Positions 52,365-60,760 of a DNA stretch of 64,000 nucleotides are shown in pieces. Origin of the DNA: Microbacterium sp. K24 (GTDB lineage Bacteria; Actinomycetota; Actinomycetes; Actinomycetales; Microbacteriaceae); the NCBI RefSeq assembly GCF_004794465.1, contig NZ_SSDJ01000152.1, positions 1 to 64,000 on the forward strand, in the 5' to 3' direction. The notes under the pieces are model-generated. The model saw only the letters and a list, made by a program, of their open reading frames with translations, ran no database searches and had not been told where the DNA came from. How positions within the stretch are numbered: position 1 is the first letter of the stretch; every line of letters starts with the position of its first letter. The translations under genes and the position numbers were made by a program.

Positions 52365-52406
52365 GGTGACCCCGGGCGGGTCTGCGGCACTGCACCCGGG
52401 GTCACC
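52365..52406. terminator. Hairpin on one flank of the HNH cassette
   Basis: GGTGACCCCGGG pairs perfectly over 12 bases with CCCGGGGTCACC across an 18-base loop, followed by TTTT on the plus side. It separates the HNH promoter region from the chaperone gene. Confidence 0.65.
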
Positions 52407-52440
52407 AGCTTTTGAAGCTCCTCTATGTACGCGTTTCGCA

Positions 52441-52446
52441 TACAAT
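52441..52446 (+). promoter_or_regulatory. -10 box of the HNH endonuclease gene
   Basis: TACAAT seven bases before the ATG at 52454, preceded by a more AT-rich stretch than its surroundings. Expression would be close to leaderless. Confidence 0.5.
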
Positions 52447-52453
52447 TGGGAGC

Positions 52454-52993
52454 ATGAACGGCAACGATGAACGTGCTCGCTCGATCGAATTCACGACGGC
52501 CGGAGCGGAGAAGATGCGCTCACGCCTCGCTTCCCGCTCAGAGCAGGAAGGCGAATGCATCGTGTGGACAGGCGGACGCGGCCAGAACGGCTACGGCGTC
52601 ACAGGCGGCGCGCTCACTGGCGTACGCCGTCGCCTATACGTTCACCGCGTCGCGTGGGCGCTGGCAAACGGGGCACTAACCGATGGTGTTGTCGTGCGTC
52701 ACTCATGCGACAACCGACCGTGCATCAATCCCGACCACCTACTGATCGGGAAGACCGCCGACAACAACGCGGACACCCTCGAACGGTGGGAGGGCCGGTG
52801 GCAGTTCGGCGCATGGAAGACGCAGCGCGGGACCGGCCACCGTTCGGCGCGGCTCGATCCTGAGAAGGTCAGGGAGATCCGACGCCGACGCGTCGAGGGC
52901 GAAACGCTCGACGCGATCGCATCCACCTACGGTGTGAGCATCCAAGCGATTCATGATGTGGTGCACCGTCGGTCCTGGGCTCACGTGGAGTAA
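52454..52993 (+). CDS. HNH homing endonuclease
   Basis: 179 residues. Core HNH_3 motif: LYVHRVAWALANG near 59-71, then HSCDNRPCINPDHL near 82-95 with the paired His, Cys and Asn residues. The C-terminal 45 residues form a helix-turn-helix (EKVREIRRRRVEGETLDAIA, VSIQAIHDVV) that would set DNA specificity. It is the only plus-strand gene inside the late operon and is flanked by hairpins, as expected of a selfish insertion. Confidence 0.88.
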   Translation: MNGNDERARSIEFTTAGAEKMRSRLASRSEQEGECIVWTGGRGQNGYGVTGGALTGVRRRLYVHRVAWALANGALTDGVVVRHSCDNRPCINPDHLLIGKTADNNADTLERWEGRWQFGAWKTQRGTGHRSARLDPEKVREIRRRRVEGETLDAIASTYGVSIQAIHDVVHRRSWAHVE

Positions 52994-53006
52994 GCCCAGG
53001 ACCGAC
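52968..53006. terminator. Hairpin on the other flank of the HNH cassette
   Basis: GTCGGTCCTGGGCT (52968-52981) pairs perfectly over 14 bases with AGCCCAGGACCGAC (52993-53006). It contains the HNH stop and lies eight bases from the major tail protein stop, so it may end both transcripts in part. Confidence 0.65.
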
Positions 53007-53013
53007 GGAGCGA

Positions 53014-53853
53014 CTACGCGCCTCGTGTGTACGCGAGCGCGGTGGAAGCGCCGGTGCCGTTCGTGACGACGATGGGCGCGGAACCCGCGGAACCCGCGGG
53101 CAGGGAGGCGACGATCGTCGAGGAGTTGACGACCGTGTACGCCGCGGCGTTGGTGGCGCCGAACTTCACAGCGGCCGCACCGGAGAGGCCGGTGAAGCCG
53201 GAACCGGTGATCGTGACCTGCTGGCCGGCCGCGGCCCCCGACGGGAGAGCGGTGTTCAGGATCGGCACGCCGGCGGTGAGACCGGTCTTGAAGATCTGGA
53301 ACACACCGGGACGTCCGTTGACGGCCGGGATCGTCGCGTTGTCCGCGGAGAGCACCGACGCGGTCAGCGGCATCTCGAGGAAGTTCGCGGTGTCGACCGA
53401 CGGCGCGTCACCGAGCGAGATCTCCGTGTTCGGGAGCCAGAATCCGACCGACGCGGTGGTGTCCTGGAAGTACAGGAAGAGGGACACCGGCAGCGGGGCC
53501 GGCGAGGCCACGGTGTAGCCGCCGGTGGACGGGTCGAAGTCACCGTTGAACGCGAGGTCGAGGTTGTTCTTGTCGAACTGGAGCGCGGCGACGTTCACGC
53601 CCCACGAGGTCGACCCCGTGGTGGTGCGGACGCCGTCAGCCAGGAAGGTGTCGAGCGACTCCTTCTCGCCGCCCTCCTTGGTGAACGCGATGGTGTTCTG
53701 CTTCGACGTGTGGCCGAGGTTCTTCCAGACCGTCGGGCCGTCCGCCTGGATGTTGAACGCTCCGAGCGGGTTGGTCGGGGGCTTGGTGTTGACAGGGGCG
53801 TAGAAGACGGTCCCGTGCCCCGGGATTACGAGTGTGGTTGCGTCGACAGACAC
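53014..53853 (-). CDS. Major tail protein with C-terminal IPT/TIG domain
   Basis: 279 residues forming the tail tube. N-terminal tube domain to about 190 (PGHGTVFYAPVNTKPP, FTKEGGEKESLDTFL). The last 80 residues, PSGAAAGQQVTITGSGFTGL and VKFGATNAAAYTVV, are an IPT/TIG immunoglobulin-like domain that would decorate the outside of the tail. GTG start preceded by AGGAGG at five bases, the strongest binding site in the operon, as suits a major protein. Confidence 0.88.
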   Translation of the reverse strand: MSVDATTLVIPGHGTVFYAPVNTKPPTNPLGAFNIQADGPTVWKNLGHTSKQNTIAFTKEGGEKESLDTFLADGVRTTTGSTSWGVNVAALQFDKNNLDLAFNGDFDPSTGGYTVASPAPLPVSLFLYFQDTTASVGFWLPNTEISLGDAPSVDTANFLEMPLTASVLSADNATIPAVNGRPGVFQIFKTGLTAGVPILNTALPSGAAAGQQVTITGSGFTGLSGAAAVKFGATNAAAYTVVNSSTIVASLPAGSAGSAPIVVTNGTGASTALAYTRGA

Positions 53854-53907
53854 GGTTCCTCCTGGATGGTTTGCAGACCCACCCGCGGGATTGCGGGCGC
53901 AGAAGGA

Positions 53908-54336
53908 CTAGTGATTTCGGGCGGTGAAGTTCCACGATCCCGAGTACTGGATCACGGCCTTGGTCTCCATCTGTGCTTGCCCACCGACCCGGGAGAAAGC
54001 GGAGATCTCTTGATCGAGGGACTCGATCGCGCCGACGCCGGGGACTATCCCCTTGGTCGGGTCTTCCCACGCCCAGACGCCCTTGTAGATGGCGCGGACG
54101 AGCTCGTAGGCGGTCTTGGGGTCGTCGAAGATGTTGAGGGTGAGCGTGACGGTCCAGAGACCGTTCGCGTTCCCTTCCTGGGTCGCGACGGAGTAGTGCG
54201 TGACGAGCGGGATCTCCGCGTAGGAGCCGACGTCGAGGTTGCCGGCCACCTCGGCTCGCTCGGGGGTGACCTCGCGCACGAGAGTCTGGAACAGCCCGTC
54301 GTTGTCGAGCAGCTCGACGGCAAAACGATCGAACAT
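53908..54336 (-). CDS. Tail terminator-like protein
   Basis: 142 residues, alternating strands and helices (FAVELLDNDGLFQTLVREVTP, LWTVTLTLNIFDDPKTAYELV). Location between the connector genes and major tail protein fits the tail terminator. The ATG overlaps the stop of the upstream gene (TGATG). Assigned mainly by gene order. Confidence 0.6.
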   Translation of the reverse strand: MFDRFAVELLDNDGLFQTLVREVTPERAEVAGNLDVGSYAEIPLVTHYSVATQEGNANGLWTVTLTLNIFDDPKTAYELVRAIYKGVWAWEDPTKGIVPGVGAIESLDQEISAFSRVGGQAQMETKAVIQYSGSWNFTARNH

Positions 54337-54677
54337 CACTGCACCATCGCCAATCCGCGGGTCATCGGGTACTGACCCGGCACCCACCTGACCCGGCGCG
54401 CGTTCTTAAAGCGCACCATGTGGCCGTACTCGATCGAGGGCGACGCGGGATCGTCGGAGACGATGAGCCTGTCGTCGACCAGCCGTCCGTTCCCGATGAG
54501 GCCGGGCGCGGTGACCACGTGGAGCTTGCTCATGTACTCACCGGTGAGGCGGTTGGCCGCGGCGACCGTCTGAACGGCTCGGAGCGTCTTGCCGGCGGCG
54601 ACATCCATCTCGGCGGACTTGCCGGCGACGCGGGCCGCTTCGACACGGACTCGGGGATTCACGTAGGCACCGGCCAT
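54336..54677 (-). CDS. Head-tail connector protein (HK97 gp10 / DUF5403-like)
   Basis: 113 residues, basic. Start RVEAARVAGKSAEMDVAAG, then IEYGHMVRFKNARRVRWVPG at the end, a pattern of neck proteins in this slot of the siphovirus gene order. Four bases from the previous gene. Assigned by position and pattern. Confidence 0.6.
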   Translation of the reverse strand: MAGAYVNPRVRVEAARVAGKSAEMDVAAGKTLRAVQTVAAANRLTGEYMSKLHVVTAPGLIGNGRLVDDRLIVSDDPASPSIEYGHMVRFKNARRVRWVPGQYPMTRGLAMVQ

Positions 54678-54681
54678 GCGC

Positions 54682-55032
54682 TCACCCCAGATCCTTGAGC
54701 CACTTGAGCGTGACGCGGTAGTGCCCGGTCTTCCGCGACACCGAGTGGTGCTGCGGAGCGCCGACGGTCTCGAACAGCGCGCCGTTCCAGGTGATGTGCG
54801 AGTTCACGTCACCGGGCCACTCCTTCGCACGGACGATCGCCATGTCGACGACCTGGAGGCCGAGCGTCTCGACCTCTTCCGAGGACGACCAGTCGCGCAC
54901 GGGTTCGACCATGCATCGGACGCCGATCGGCTTGCCGACCTCGTTCATGACCGGGAGGCCGCGCGAGTCGCGCGTCATAGTTCGGTTCTGCACGTGCACC
55001 AGGTGCGGGGCACGTCGGGTGAGAAGAGACAT
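54682..55032 (-). CDS. Head closure-like protein
   Basis: 116 residues, strand-rich (HLVHVQNRTMTRDSRGLPVM, HYRVTLKWLKDLG), the size and order expected of the head closure or stopper protein. The start overlaps the upstream stop (TGATG). Tentative. Confidence 0.55.
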   Translation of the reverse strand: MSLLTRRAPHLVHVQNRTMTRDSRGLPVMNEVGKPIGVRCMVEPVRDWSSSEEVETLGLQVVDMAIVRAKEWPGDVNSHITWNGALFETVGAPQHHSVSRKTGHYRVTLKWLKDLG

Positions 55033-55436
55033 CAGCGCCACCCCTTCTGTCGGCTGATCGTGGCCGTGCCCGCCCTTCCGGAGCTCTTCGACTGCACCTT
55101 GCCCGTGAGGGAGCGCTCGTCGATGTCGCTGAACCAGATGTAGCCGGACGCCGCGAGGGTCTCTCGCTGGAATCCGTACTGGCCTTCGTGCTCTTCGCGG
55201 AAGCCGTCTTCGTTGCCCCAGACGCGCGCGGCGACTCGGACGACGACGGCGTCGTAGAGGCGGCGCGTGAGCACGCCGGACTCGAGGCGGGCGGCGACGA
55301 CGCTCCCCCAGCGGCCCTTGATCTCATCGACGACCTCACCGAGCTTGCCCTCGAGATACTCGTCGGACAGGTCCGCGACATCGACGGTGGTGTACTTGGG
55401 GATCTCGTCGGGAGAGACATCGGGGAGCGTCGTCAT
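55032..55436 (-). CDS. Head-tail connector (Gp19/Gp15-like adaptor)
   Basis: 134 residues: helical first half (YLEGKLGEVVDEIKGRWGSV, VLTRRLYDAVVVRVAARVW) and a strand-rich end with WFSDIDERSLTG. This is the usual adaptor protein directly after the capsid genes. The ATG at 55436 is chosen because the open frame beyond it is a shadow of the next gene. Confidence 0.65.
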   Translation of the reverse strand: MTTLPDVSPDEIPKYTTVDVADLSDEYLEGKLGEVVDEIKGRWGSVVAARLESGVLTRRLYDAVVVRVAARVWGNEDGFREEHEGQYGFQRETLAASGYIWFSDIDERSLTGKVQSKSSGRAGTATISRQKGWR

Positions 55437-55440
55437 CGGA

Positions 55441-55905
55441 TCACTCCCCTGCGGACTCGATCGCGGCGCGCAGTTCATCGTCGGTGAGCTCGTCGGCATC
55501 TTCGATGCCAGCGTCCGTCGCCGCTGCGACCAGCGCATCGCGGTCCTCGTCGCCTGCGGGCGCCTGCTCGGCGGCGTCGGCGGATCGCTTCGCGCGGATG
55601 CGCTCGGCGATCTCCTTCTTGCTTCCGCTCTTCGCCAGCTCGAGGGTGCTGGCGATCTCGCGCAGCTCCGCGATGCCGAGGTCGGAGAGGTCGTCCGTCA
55701 CCTTGACGGGCTTCTCCTTCGGTGCCGGAGTGGACGCCGCGGCGACGAGGGGCGTCTCCTGCGGCTCGCCGACTTCGGGAGCGGACTCGAAGAGTGCGGT
55801 GTTCGTCACCCAGTCGGGTGCGACGTCGCCGGGGCCAGCCGTGACGAGCACGCCACCGACAAGGCGTGCGACGTGCGCGTTGAGGATGTTCTGCTTCTTG
55901 CTCAT
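55441..55905 (-). CDS. Phage protein with a SAP-like motif
   Basis: 154 residues. Residues about 70-105 (LSDLGIAELREIASTLELAK, KKEIAERIRAK) look like a SAP or Rho-N nucleic-acid-binding helix pair; the C-terminus (EDADELTDDELRAAIESAGE) repeats the theme. AAGGAGAA before the ATG at 55905. Lies between capsid and adaptor genes, where such proteins are often found in actinobacteriophages. Role unknown. Confidence 0.6.
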   Translation of the reverse strand: MSKKQNILNAHVARLVGGVLVTAGPGDVAPDWVTNTALFESAPEVGEPQETPLVAAASTPAPKEKPVKVTDDLSDLGIAELREIASTLELAKSGSKKEIAERIRAKRSADAAEQAPAGDEDRDALVAAATDAGIEDADELTDDELRAAIESAGE

Positions 55906-55971
55906 GGGCGTTCTCCTTGAACGGCGATGGGGCGGCTCCCGGAGGAACCGCCCCACAGTGACCGGATGGGA

Positions 55972-56967
55972 CTACGCGACCTTGAGGGTCGCAGTGTTGT
56001 CGGGCGACTGCACGACGGGGAGCGCGATCGCCGAGACGAGCACGTTGTAGCCCTCGGGGTCGTGCGTGTGCGTCGCACCCGAGAACAGGCCGGCGGCTTC
56101 GGCGCGGCTGATGCCGTTCTCCGGAGCCCATGCCTCGGCCGTCACACCGGTGAGGGTGCTTCCGAACTGAGAGCCGGAGAGCAGGACGATGCGGTCGGCC
56201 GGGAAGAGCGTCTGCTCGACGCCGGCGCGGTTGACGATCGTCTGCTCGTTGACGCGGACCTCGCCGTAGCCCCAGTCGCGGAGCACCGAGCGCACGTCCT
56301 CTTCGCTGACGCGAGAGGGCAGGTCGCTTCCGCGCTGCGTGACGAGCTTGATGATCTCCTCGTTCGTCTGGAGCAGGGAGAGGATCGCGCGCGACATGAT
56401 GACCGACGAGATGCCCTTGCCCATGACGGCACGCATGCCGTCGAGGTCGGCGACCGGGTCGGCCCCGGTCGCGTTCCACAGGGTGGGCGCGACGCTCGAC
56501 TGCGCCGCCTTGCGACCGAAGTCGATGACGACGTTCATCTCGCGCTCCTGGATGGTGACGCGACCGTGCACGAGCGCCTCGACACCGGCGAGCACGAGAC
56601 GCGAGCCGACGGCCTGAGCCGTGCGCTGTGCGCGCTTCTCGAACGCACCACCGATCGCGTCCTCGAGTCCCATCATCGAGAGCTGCTGGTGCTCGTCGAC
56701 CGGGATTCGAATGGAGATCGGGGGCAGCTTGCCCTCGGCGGTCTGACCGCCGCCGAGCTCGCCGACCTCGGACTCGGTGTTCCAGCTACGGAACGACGCC
56801 GCGGCCGGGAGCACCGACTTGCCGACGTTGACCGAGTAGTTCAGCGTCGGGGACGCTTCGAGGGGCAGGAGACCTGCGATCTCGAAGGACTCGACGTGCA
56901 GACGGAACGCAGCGCGGGCGTACGCGGTGAGCTGCGCGGGGGTTCGGTAGTTCTTCGTGAACGCCAT
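55972..56967 (-). CDS. Major capsid protein
   Basis: 331 residues, HK97-fold capsid. Placement after scaffold and decoration genes and before the adaptors supports this, as do the N-terminal arm (TPAQLTAYARAAFRLHVESF), the spine helix (GLEDAIGGAFEKRAQRTAQA) and the P-domain (VSEEDVRSVLRDWGYGEV). No fused protease or delta domain, so a separate scaffold is used. GGAGG precedes the ATG. Confidence 0.85.
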   Translation of the reverse strand: MAFTKNYRTPAQLTAYARAAFRLHVESFEIAGLLPLEASPTLNYSVNVGKSVLPAAASFRSWNTESEVGELGGGQTAEGKLPPISIRIPVDEHQQLSMMGLEDAIGGAFEKRAQRTAQAVGSRLVLAGVEALVHGRVTIQEREMNVVIDFGRKAAQSSVAPTLWNATGADPVADLDGMRAVMGKGISSVIMSRAILSLLQTNEEIIKLVTQRGSDLPSRVSEEDVRSVLRDWGYGEVRVNEQTIVNRAGVEQTLFPADRIVLLSGSQFGSTLTGVTAEAWAPENGISRAEAAGLFSGATHTHDPEGYNVLVSAIALPVVQSPDNTATLKVA

Positions 56968-56970
56968 GGG

Positions 56971-57411
56971 TCAGTCCTCCACGTGGGTGATCGAGACGCT
57001 CGACTTCGCCGTCTTCACGGTCGTTCGCTGAGCGGCGATGGGCAGGAGCGAGGGCTTGACGATGCCGTGCACGAGGCGGGCGAACGTCGGCTTGGCCGTG
57101 CTGGGGTCGTCCCCGAGCGCGACGCCCTCGTTGTCGTTGATGTAGCCGGCGAGCGTGCGACGCGGGTCGCTGTCGTCGGCGCCGGCGGTGGCGCTGTACG
57201 GGCCGTACAGGCCGTTCGCGAGCTTGGCGACCGCAACCCCCGAGGGGATCGTGTTCTTGTCCTGGCCCGCGATGTTGTAGTGCGTTCCCGAGGTGAATGC
57301 GGAAACGTCGAGCTGGCCGGGTCGAGCAGCGTCTTCACCGTGGGACGACGTGCGCCAACGGGTGTCCTGCTTGACGCCGGTCGCACGAGTCTTGATCTGG
57401 AAATCAGACAT
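56971..57411 (-). CDS. Head decoration protein
   Basis: 146 residues of the lambda gpD-like decoration group by position and pattern (FTSGTHYNIAGQDKNTIPSG, GYINDNEGVALGDD). It binds on the outside of the expanded capsid. Sits directly before the capsid gene in transcription, three bases apart. Confidence 0.7.
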   Translation of the reverse strand: MSDFQIKTRATGVKQDTRWRTSSHGEDAARPGQLDVSAFTSGTHYNIAGQDKNTIPSGVAVAKLANGLYGPYSATAGADDSDPRRTLAGYINDNEGVALGDDPSTAKPTFARLVHGIVKPSLLPIAAQRTTVKTAKSSVSITHVED

Positions 57412-57423
57412 GATGTGTGCCTC

Positions 57424-58170
57424 CTAGGCTGTCTTGGGTTTCATTGCGTCGTAAGCGGCCTGCTCCATGGACGCGACCGAACCGGTCGAGCCAGGAGTGG
57501 GGGTGACGCGGCCGTCATGGTCATGACGGAAGCGATCGCCCCAGTTGTTACCGCCGGACTGAGGACCGTTGCCGCCCGCCGAACCGGTGGACTGCGCGAA
57601 CGTCTGGACCTTTGCGGCGTCCAGTTCTCCGTCATCGCCGATGAACTTCGTCAGGTCGGCGAATCCGATCGCGGCGTCCACTCGGGCCACCGCGTCTTCG
57701 AACGACTCGTCGGCGGTCTTGGTGATCGCGACGAGCATGCCGCGCACTCCCGAGGCGAGGTGCTGGTTGGCGGTCTGGGCGATGCCTTCCGCGCGACCGG
57801 CGTTCTTCGCCTCTTCGAGTGCACGTTCGGAGTCGCCGAGAGCGTCGAGACGCGCCTTCTCGGCGGCATCCTTCGCGCTCTGCAGCTCATCCGGCGTGCC
57901 GAACGCCTCGTAAGCCTTGCGGGCTTTCTCGGCGTCCTCGCGTGCTTTCTGCTGGGTCTTCGACTGGTTCTTCCAGTACGCCGCCTGCTCCTCGGGCTTC
58001 ATCTGCTCGACGGGAGTGTCCTTGGGGAACCCAAGGTCGTCGTCGGGCTTCGGATCTTCGTTGGGCTTGCCCTCGGCACCCTCGACGGGTGCGAAGTAGC
58101 GGAACTGCGGTCGGTGCCAGGACGGAGCGAACTGGGGACCGAGAACACGGATGGGCGTGGGTGCGGACAT
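57424..58170 (-). CDS. Scaffolding protein
   Basis: 248 residues, charged and mostly helical. A Pro-rich N-terminus is followed by a long coiled coil at about 60-135 (QQKAREDAEKARKAYEAF, AKDAAEKARLDALGDSERAL) and a Gly/Asn-rich C-terminus. This composition and its place before the capsid genes are typical. Start is the ATG at 58170; the longer open frame upstream shadows the MuF gene. Confidence 0.8.
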   Translation of the reverse strand: MSAPTPIRVLGPQFAPSWHRPQFRYFAPVEGAEGKPNEDPKPDDDLGFPKDTPVEQMKPEEQAAYWKNQSKTQQKAREDAEKARKAYEAFGTPDELQSAKDAAEKARLDALGDSERALEEAKNAGRAEGIAQTANQHLASGVRGMLVAITKTADESFEDAVARVDAAIGFADLTKFIGDDGELDAAKVQTFAQSTGSAGGNGPQSGGNNWGDRFRHDHDGRVTPTPGSTGSVASMEQAAYDAMKPKTA

Positions 58171-58232
58171 GGTGAACGAGCCTCCGAATCGGAAGGTGGA
58201 ACCCGCCCCGGACCGGGACAGGGGCTTGGGGG

Positions 58233-59315
58233 TCAGGACAGGTTCGCGAGGGCGCGCGCGATCAGCGAGCGGTGCCAGGCGATGGCCTTGTCGATGTCCT
58301 TCACGGGGATCGGCTTGTCGCCGCCGGTGATGTCGAGCAGGTTGGTGCCGCGATCCTTCGCGTCCTGGAGGATGCGGATACTGCGCTCCGAGGTCGCGCG
58401 GTGCGCTTCCCACATCTGGCGCTGGTCGTCGGCTTCCATCCGCTTGTACGGCGTGTACTTCTGCCGCTTCGAGTCGCGGTTGACCTTCGAGACTGTGCGG
58501 AACGCGTCTCCCCTGCGGGTGAGGATCGGACCGAGTTCGCCGTGCTCGCGCACCTGCACCTTGATCCGCTTGAGGTCTTCGGCGTAGTTCGAGCCGGCCG
58601 CTTCGTAGATGCGGGCGAGGTCGGCGGCGTTGAGCTGCAGCCCGAGGTCGCGGTCGGCCGTCAGCGGCGAGATCGTGCACTTGCAGAGGTCGTGGAGCGG
58701 CATGAGCTCGCTCTTCGAGTAGAACCGCGACGACGCGACGACGCAGAGGCCGCACGTTCCCGTCTTCGAGAATTCGGGGTGGATGACGCGCCGGTAGCCG
58801 ATGACCTTCGGCGACGCCCACATGACCTTCTGGGCTTCATCGCGCGCGGTGGCGGCGAGATCGTCGGTGACGATCGACGTGAGCCGGTCGGTGAACGACT
58901 TCCACTCGTCGTCGGAGACGCGGTCCGGCCAGTCGAGCTTGCCGGTCTCCGGGCTCGTGTGAACCTGGCGGATCTTGTGCTCGAGCTGGCGTGCCGGCCG
59001 CTTGTAGACCTCGACGATCGGCGTGCCGCCGCGCTCGTAGCTGTCGACGATCGGAGGGAGACTGTCGGGCATCGCTCCGATCAGCTCGAGCTGGCGGAGC
59101 ATGAATGCCCGGGACAGCCGGCGTGCTCGACGGGTGGCGACGTCGACCTGCACGGCGGACGCCGCGGCCGCGGCGTTCACCATGTCAGGTCGACCCCACC
59201 ACGAGAACGGGAGCCAGATCTGGAGCAGAACCCTCAGTAGCGCCTCGACGACGTTCGACTGCTGCGCCGCGTAGGTGTTGACGAGGTGCTCGTACTTGAT
59301 CTCCTCATTCGCCAC
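58233..59315 (-). CDS. MuF-like minor capsid protein
   Basis: 360 residues of the MuF/SPP1 gp7 type, placed straight after the portal gene, which it overlaps by 11 bases. Central motif KTGTCGLCVVASSRFYSK near 185 and HDLCKCTISP near 208 give a CxxC...CxC set, likely metal-binding, as in many actinobacteriophage proteins annotated as capsid maturation proteases. The N-terminal 60 residues have a hydrophobic stretch (LRVLLQIWLPFSWWG). Whether it cleaves anything is unknown. Confidence 0.75.
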   Translation of the reverse strand: MANEEIKYEHLVNTYAAQQSNVVEALLRVLLQIWLPFSWWGRPDMVNAAAAASAVQVDVATRRARRLSRAFMLRQLELIGAMPDSLPPIVDSYERGGTPIVEVYKRPARQLEHKIRQVHTSPETGKLDWPDRVSDDEWKSFTDRLTSIVTDDLAATARDEAQKVMWASPKVIGYRRVIHPEFSKTGTCGLCVVASSRFYSKSELMPLHDLCKCTISPLTADRDLGLQLNAADLARIYEAAGSNYAEDLKRIKVQVREHGELGPILTRRGDAFRTVSKVNRDSKRQKYTPYKRMEADDQRQMWEAHRATSERSIRILQDAKDRGTNLLDITGGDKPIPVKDIDKAIAWHRSLIARALANLS

Positions 59316-60741
59316 CGGCTGCTCCCGTCAGATTCACCGCCTGGTCGGGCGTCGTCGCGAGTGCGAGCGCCTGGTTGAAGGCGTCCTCAGCTCGATCTGT
59401 GACCGCCTTCTGGCGCTCCTGCGGCGTCATCTCGAACACCTCGGCGTCGATGTATGCCTGCGGTGCGCCGCCGGCCTTGAACTTCGGTGCCGCTTCGGCC
59501 TTCTCGGCGAGCGTCGCCGGGTTGACCTTCGCGAACTCGACCTGGATCTGCGTGAACTCGGACCGCGACAGCTCGCCCTCGATCTGCAAGGACAGCGACA
59601 TCGCCTGAGCGAGCGAGACGCCGGTTACGCGGTTCATGCGCTTTACGGCGTTCACGAGCGGCTGGTGAGAGATCTGCGACCCGAGCGCCGACTGGTTCGC
59701 GTTCGACGAGTCGAAGAGGCTCATCGGCGTGCGGGTGATGGTGCAGAGATCCTTGAGCTCGTCCTTGCGCGCCTCGTAGATGGGGCGCACGTCCGTCGCG
59801 GCCGATTCCCACATCTTCGCGGACGCTGGGAGCGTCCAGAGCGCCGCGGGGCCGGTCCGGAAGACCTCGTCGTAGTCGATCGGCTGGCCGGCCTTGGTGG
59901 GGTGATCCTCGGGGTAGGTGTCGTCGAGGTCCGCCATCACTGCGCGCTGGCGGAACGACTGCATGACGATGAGGGTCAGAGCGTTGAGTGTGATCTCGTT
60001 GATGCGGTCGAGAGTGTCGAGGTGCTTCTCGTAGATGCCGAACCCGTCCGGCGTCGCGAGAGGGATGACCAGGCTGTCCTCGATCGTGCCTGTGCGGATG
60101 GGCTCCGAGACCCACGTCCAGTCCGACGTGACGCTCCATACGGTGCCGTCGGACGGCAGAGTCGGGACGGAGGTCGACCGGTAGGCCACACGGTAGTAGC
60201 CGGGGCGGAACAGCGTGACCTCCTCGGTGCGGAGGATCGCGTTGTAGCCGACGGTGATCGCAGCGCGGGTGATCCACGGGAACCGCGGGTCGGCCTCGCT
60301 GATCGTGTCCCACTCGTTCTCGATCTGCCACAGCGCCTTACCCCGGCTGTCCGGGGTGGTGATGATGTAGGCGCGACCGAAGTCTCCGACGTCGTTGAAC
60401 AGCGGGACGGACTGCATCGCCATACGTGAGCGGTCCCAGATTGCCTGAGCGACCATGTCGCCGTTGTCGTCGCCCTGGGCCGACGTCCGGAAGGCGACAA
60501 CCTCCTGGCGGTCCGTCCGAGCGTCGCGGAGGGTCTCGGCGACGTGCAGGCGCGACCGCCGGCAGAACCGGTAGTACTGCTCGCTCGTCGCCGAGTCCCA
60601 CGTGTCAGTCGGGAGCAGAGCATCGCCGTCGCGGTAGGTGCTGAGCTTCTTCATCCGCGGGAGACCTTCGCCGAGGCGATTCGCCAGGCGAACGAGCCAC
60701 CAGTCGTCGGAGTCAGGGATATTCGCTTCCGTCAGCACCAT
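59305..60741 (-). CDS. Portal protein
   Basis: 478 residues (SPP1 gp6-like group). It forms the twelve-part ring through which DNA passes. Pattern: QYYRFCRRSRLHVAETLRDA near 55-75, a strand-rich clip region, then LDRINEITLNALTLIVMQSF near 235 and the long C-terminal helices with TRTPMSLFDSSNANQSALG. Start at the ATG at 60741 or the adjacent GTG at 60738, whose distance from AGAGG is better. Confidence 0.85.
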   Translation of the reverse strand: MVLTEANIPDSDDWWLVRLANRLGEGLPRMKKLSTYRDGDALLPTDTWDSATSEQYYRFCRRSRLHVAETLRDARTDRQEVVAFRTSAQGDDNGDMVAQAIWDRSRMAMQSVPLFNDVGDFGRAYIITTPDSRGKALWQIENEWDTISEADPRFPWITRAAITVGYNAILRTEEVTLFRPGYYRVAYRSTSVPTLPSDGTVWSVTSDWTWVSEPIRTGTIEDSLVIPLATPDGFGIYEKHLDTLDRINEITLNALTLIVMQSFRQRAVMADLDDTYPEDHPTKAGQPIDYDEVFRTGPAALWTLPASAKMWESAATDVRPIYEARKDELKDLCTITRTPMSLFDSSNANQSALGSQISHQPLVNAVKRMNRVTGVSLAQAMSLSLQIEGELSRSEFTQIQVEFAKVNPATLAEKAEAAPKFKAGGAPQAYIDAEVFEMTPQERQKAVTDRAEDAFNQALALATTPDQAVNLTGAAGGE

Positions 60742-60760
60742 CCACCTCTTTTCCCCGGGA

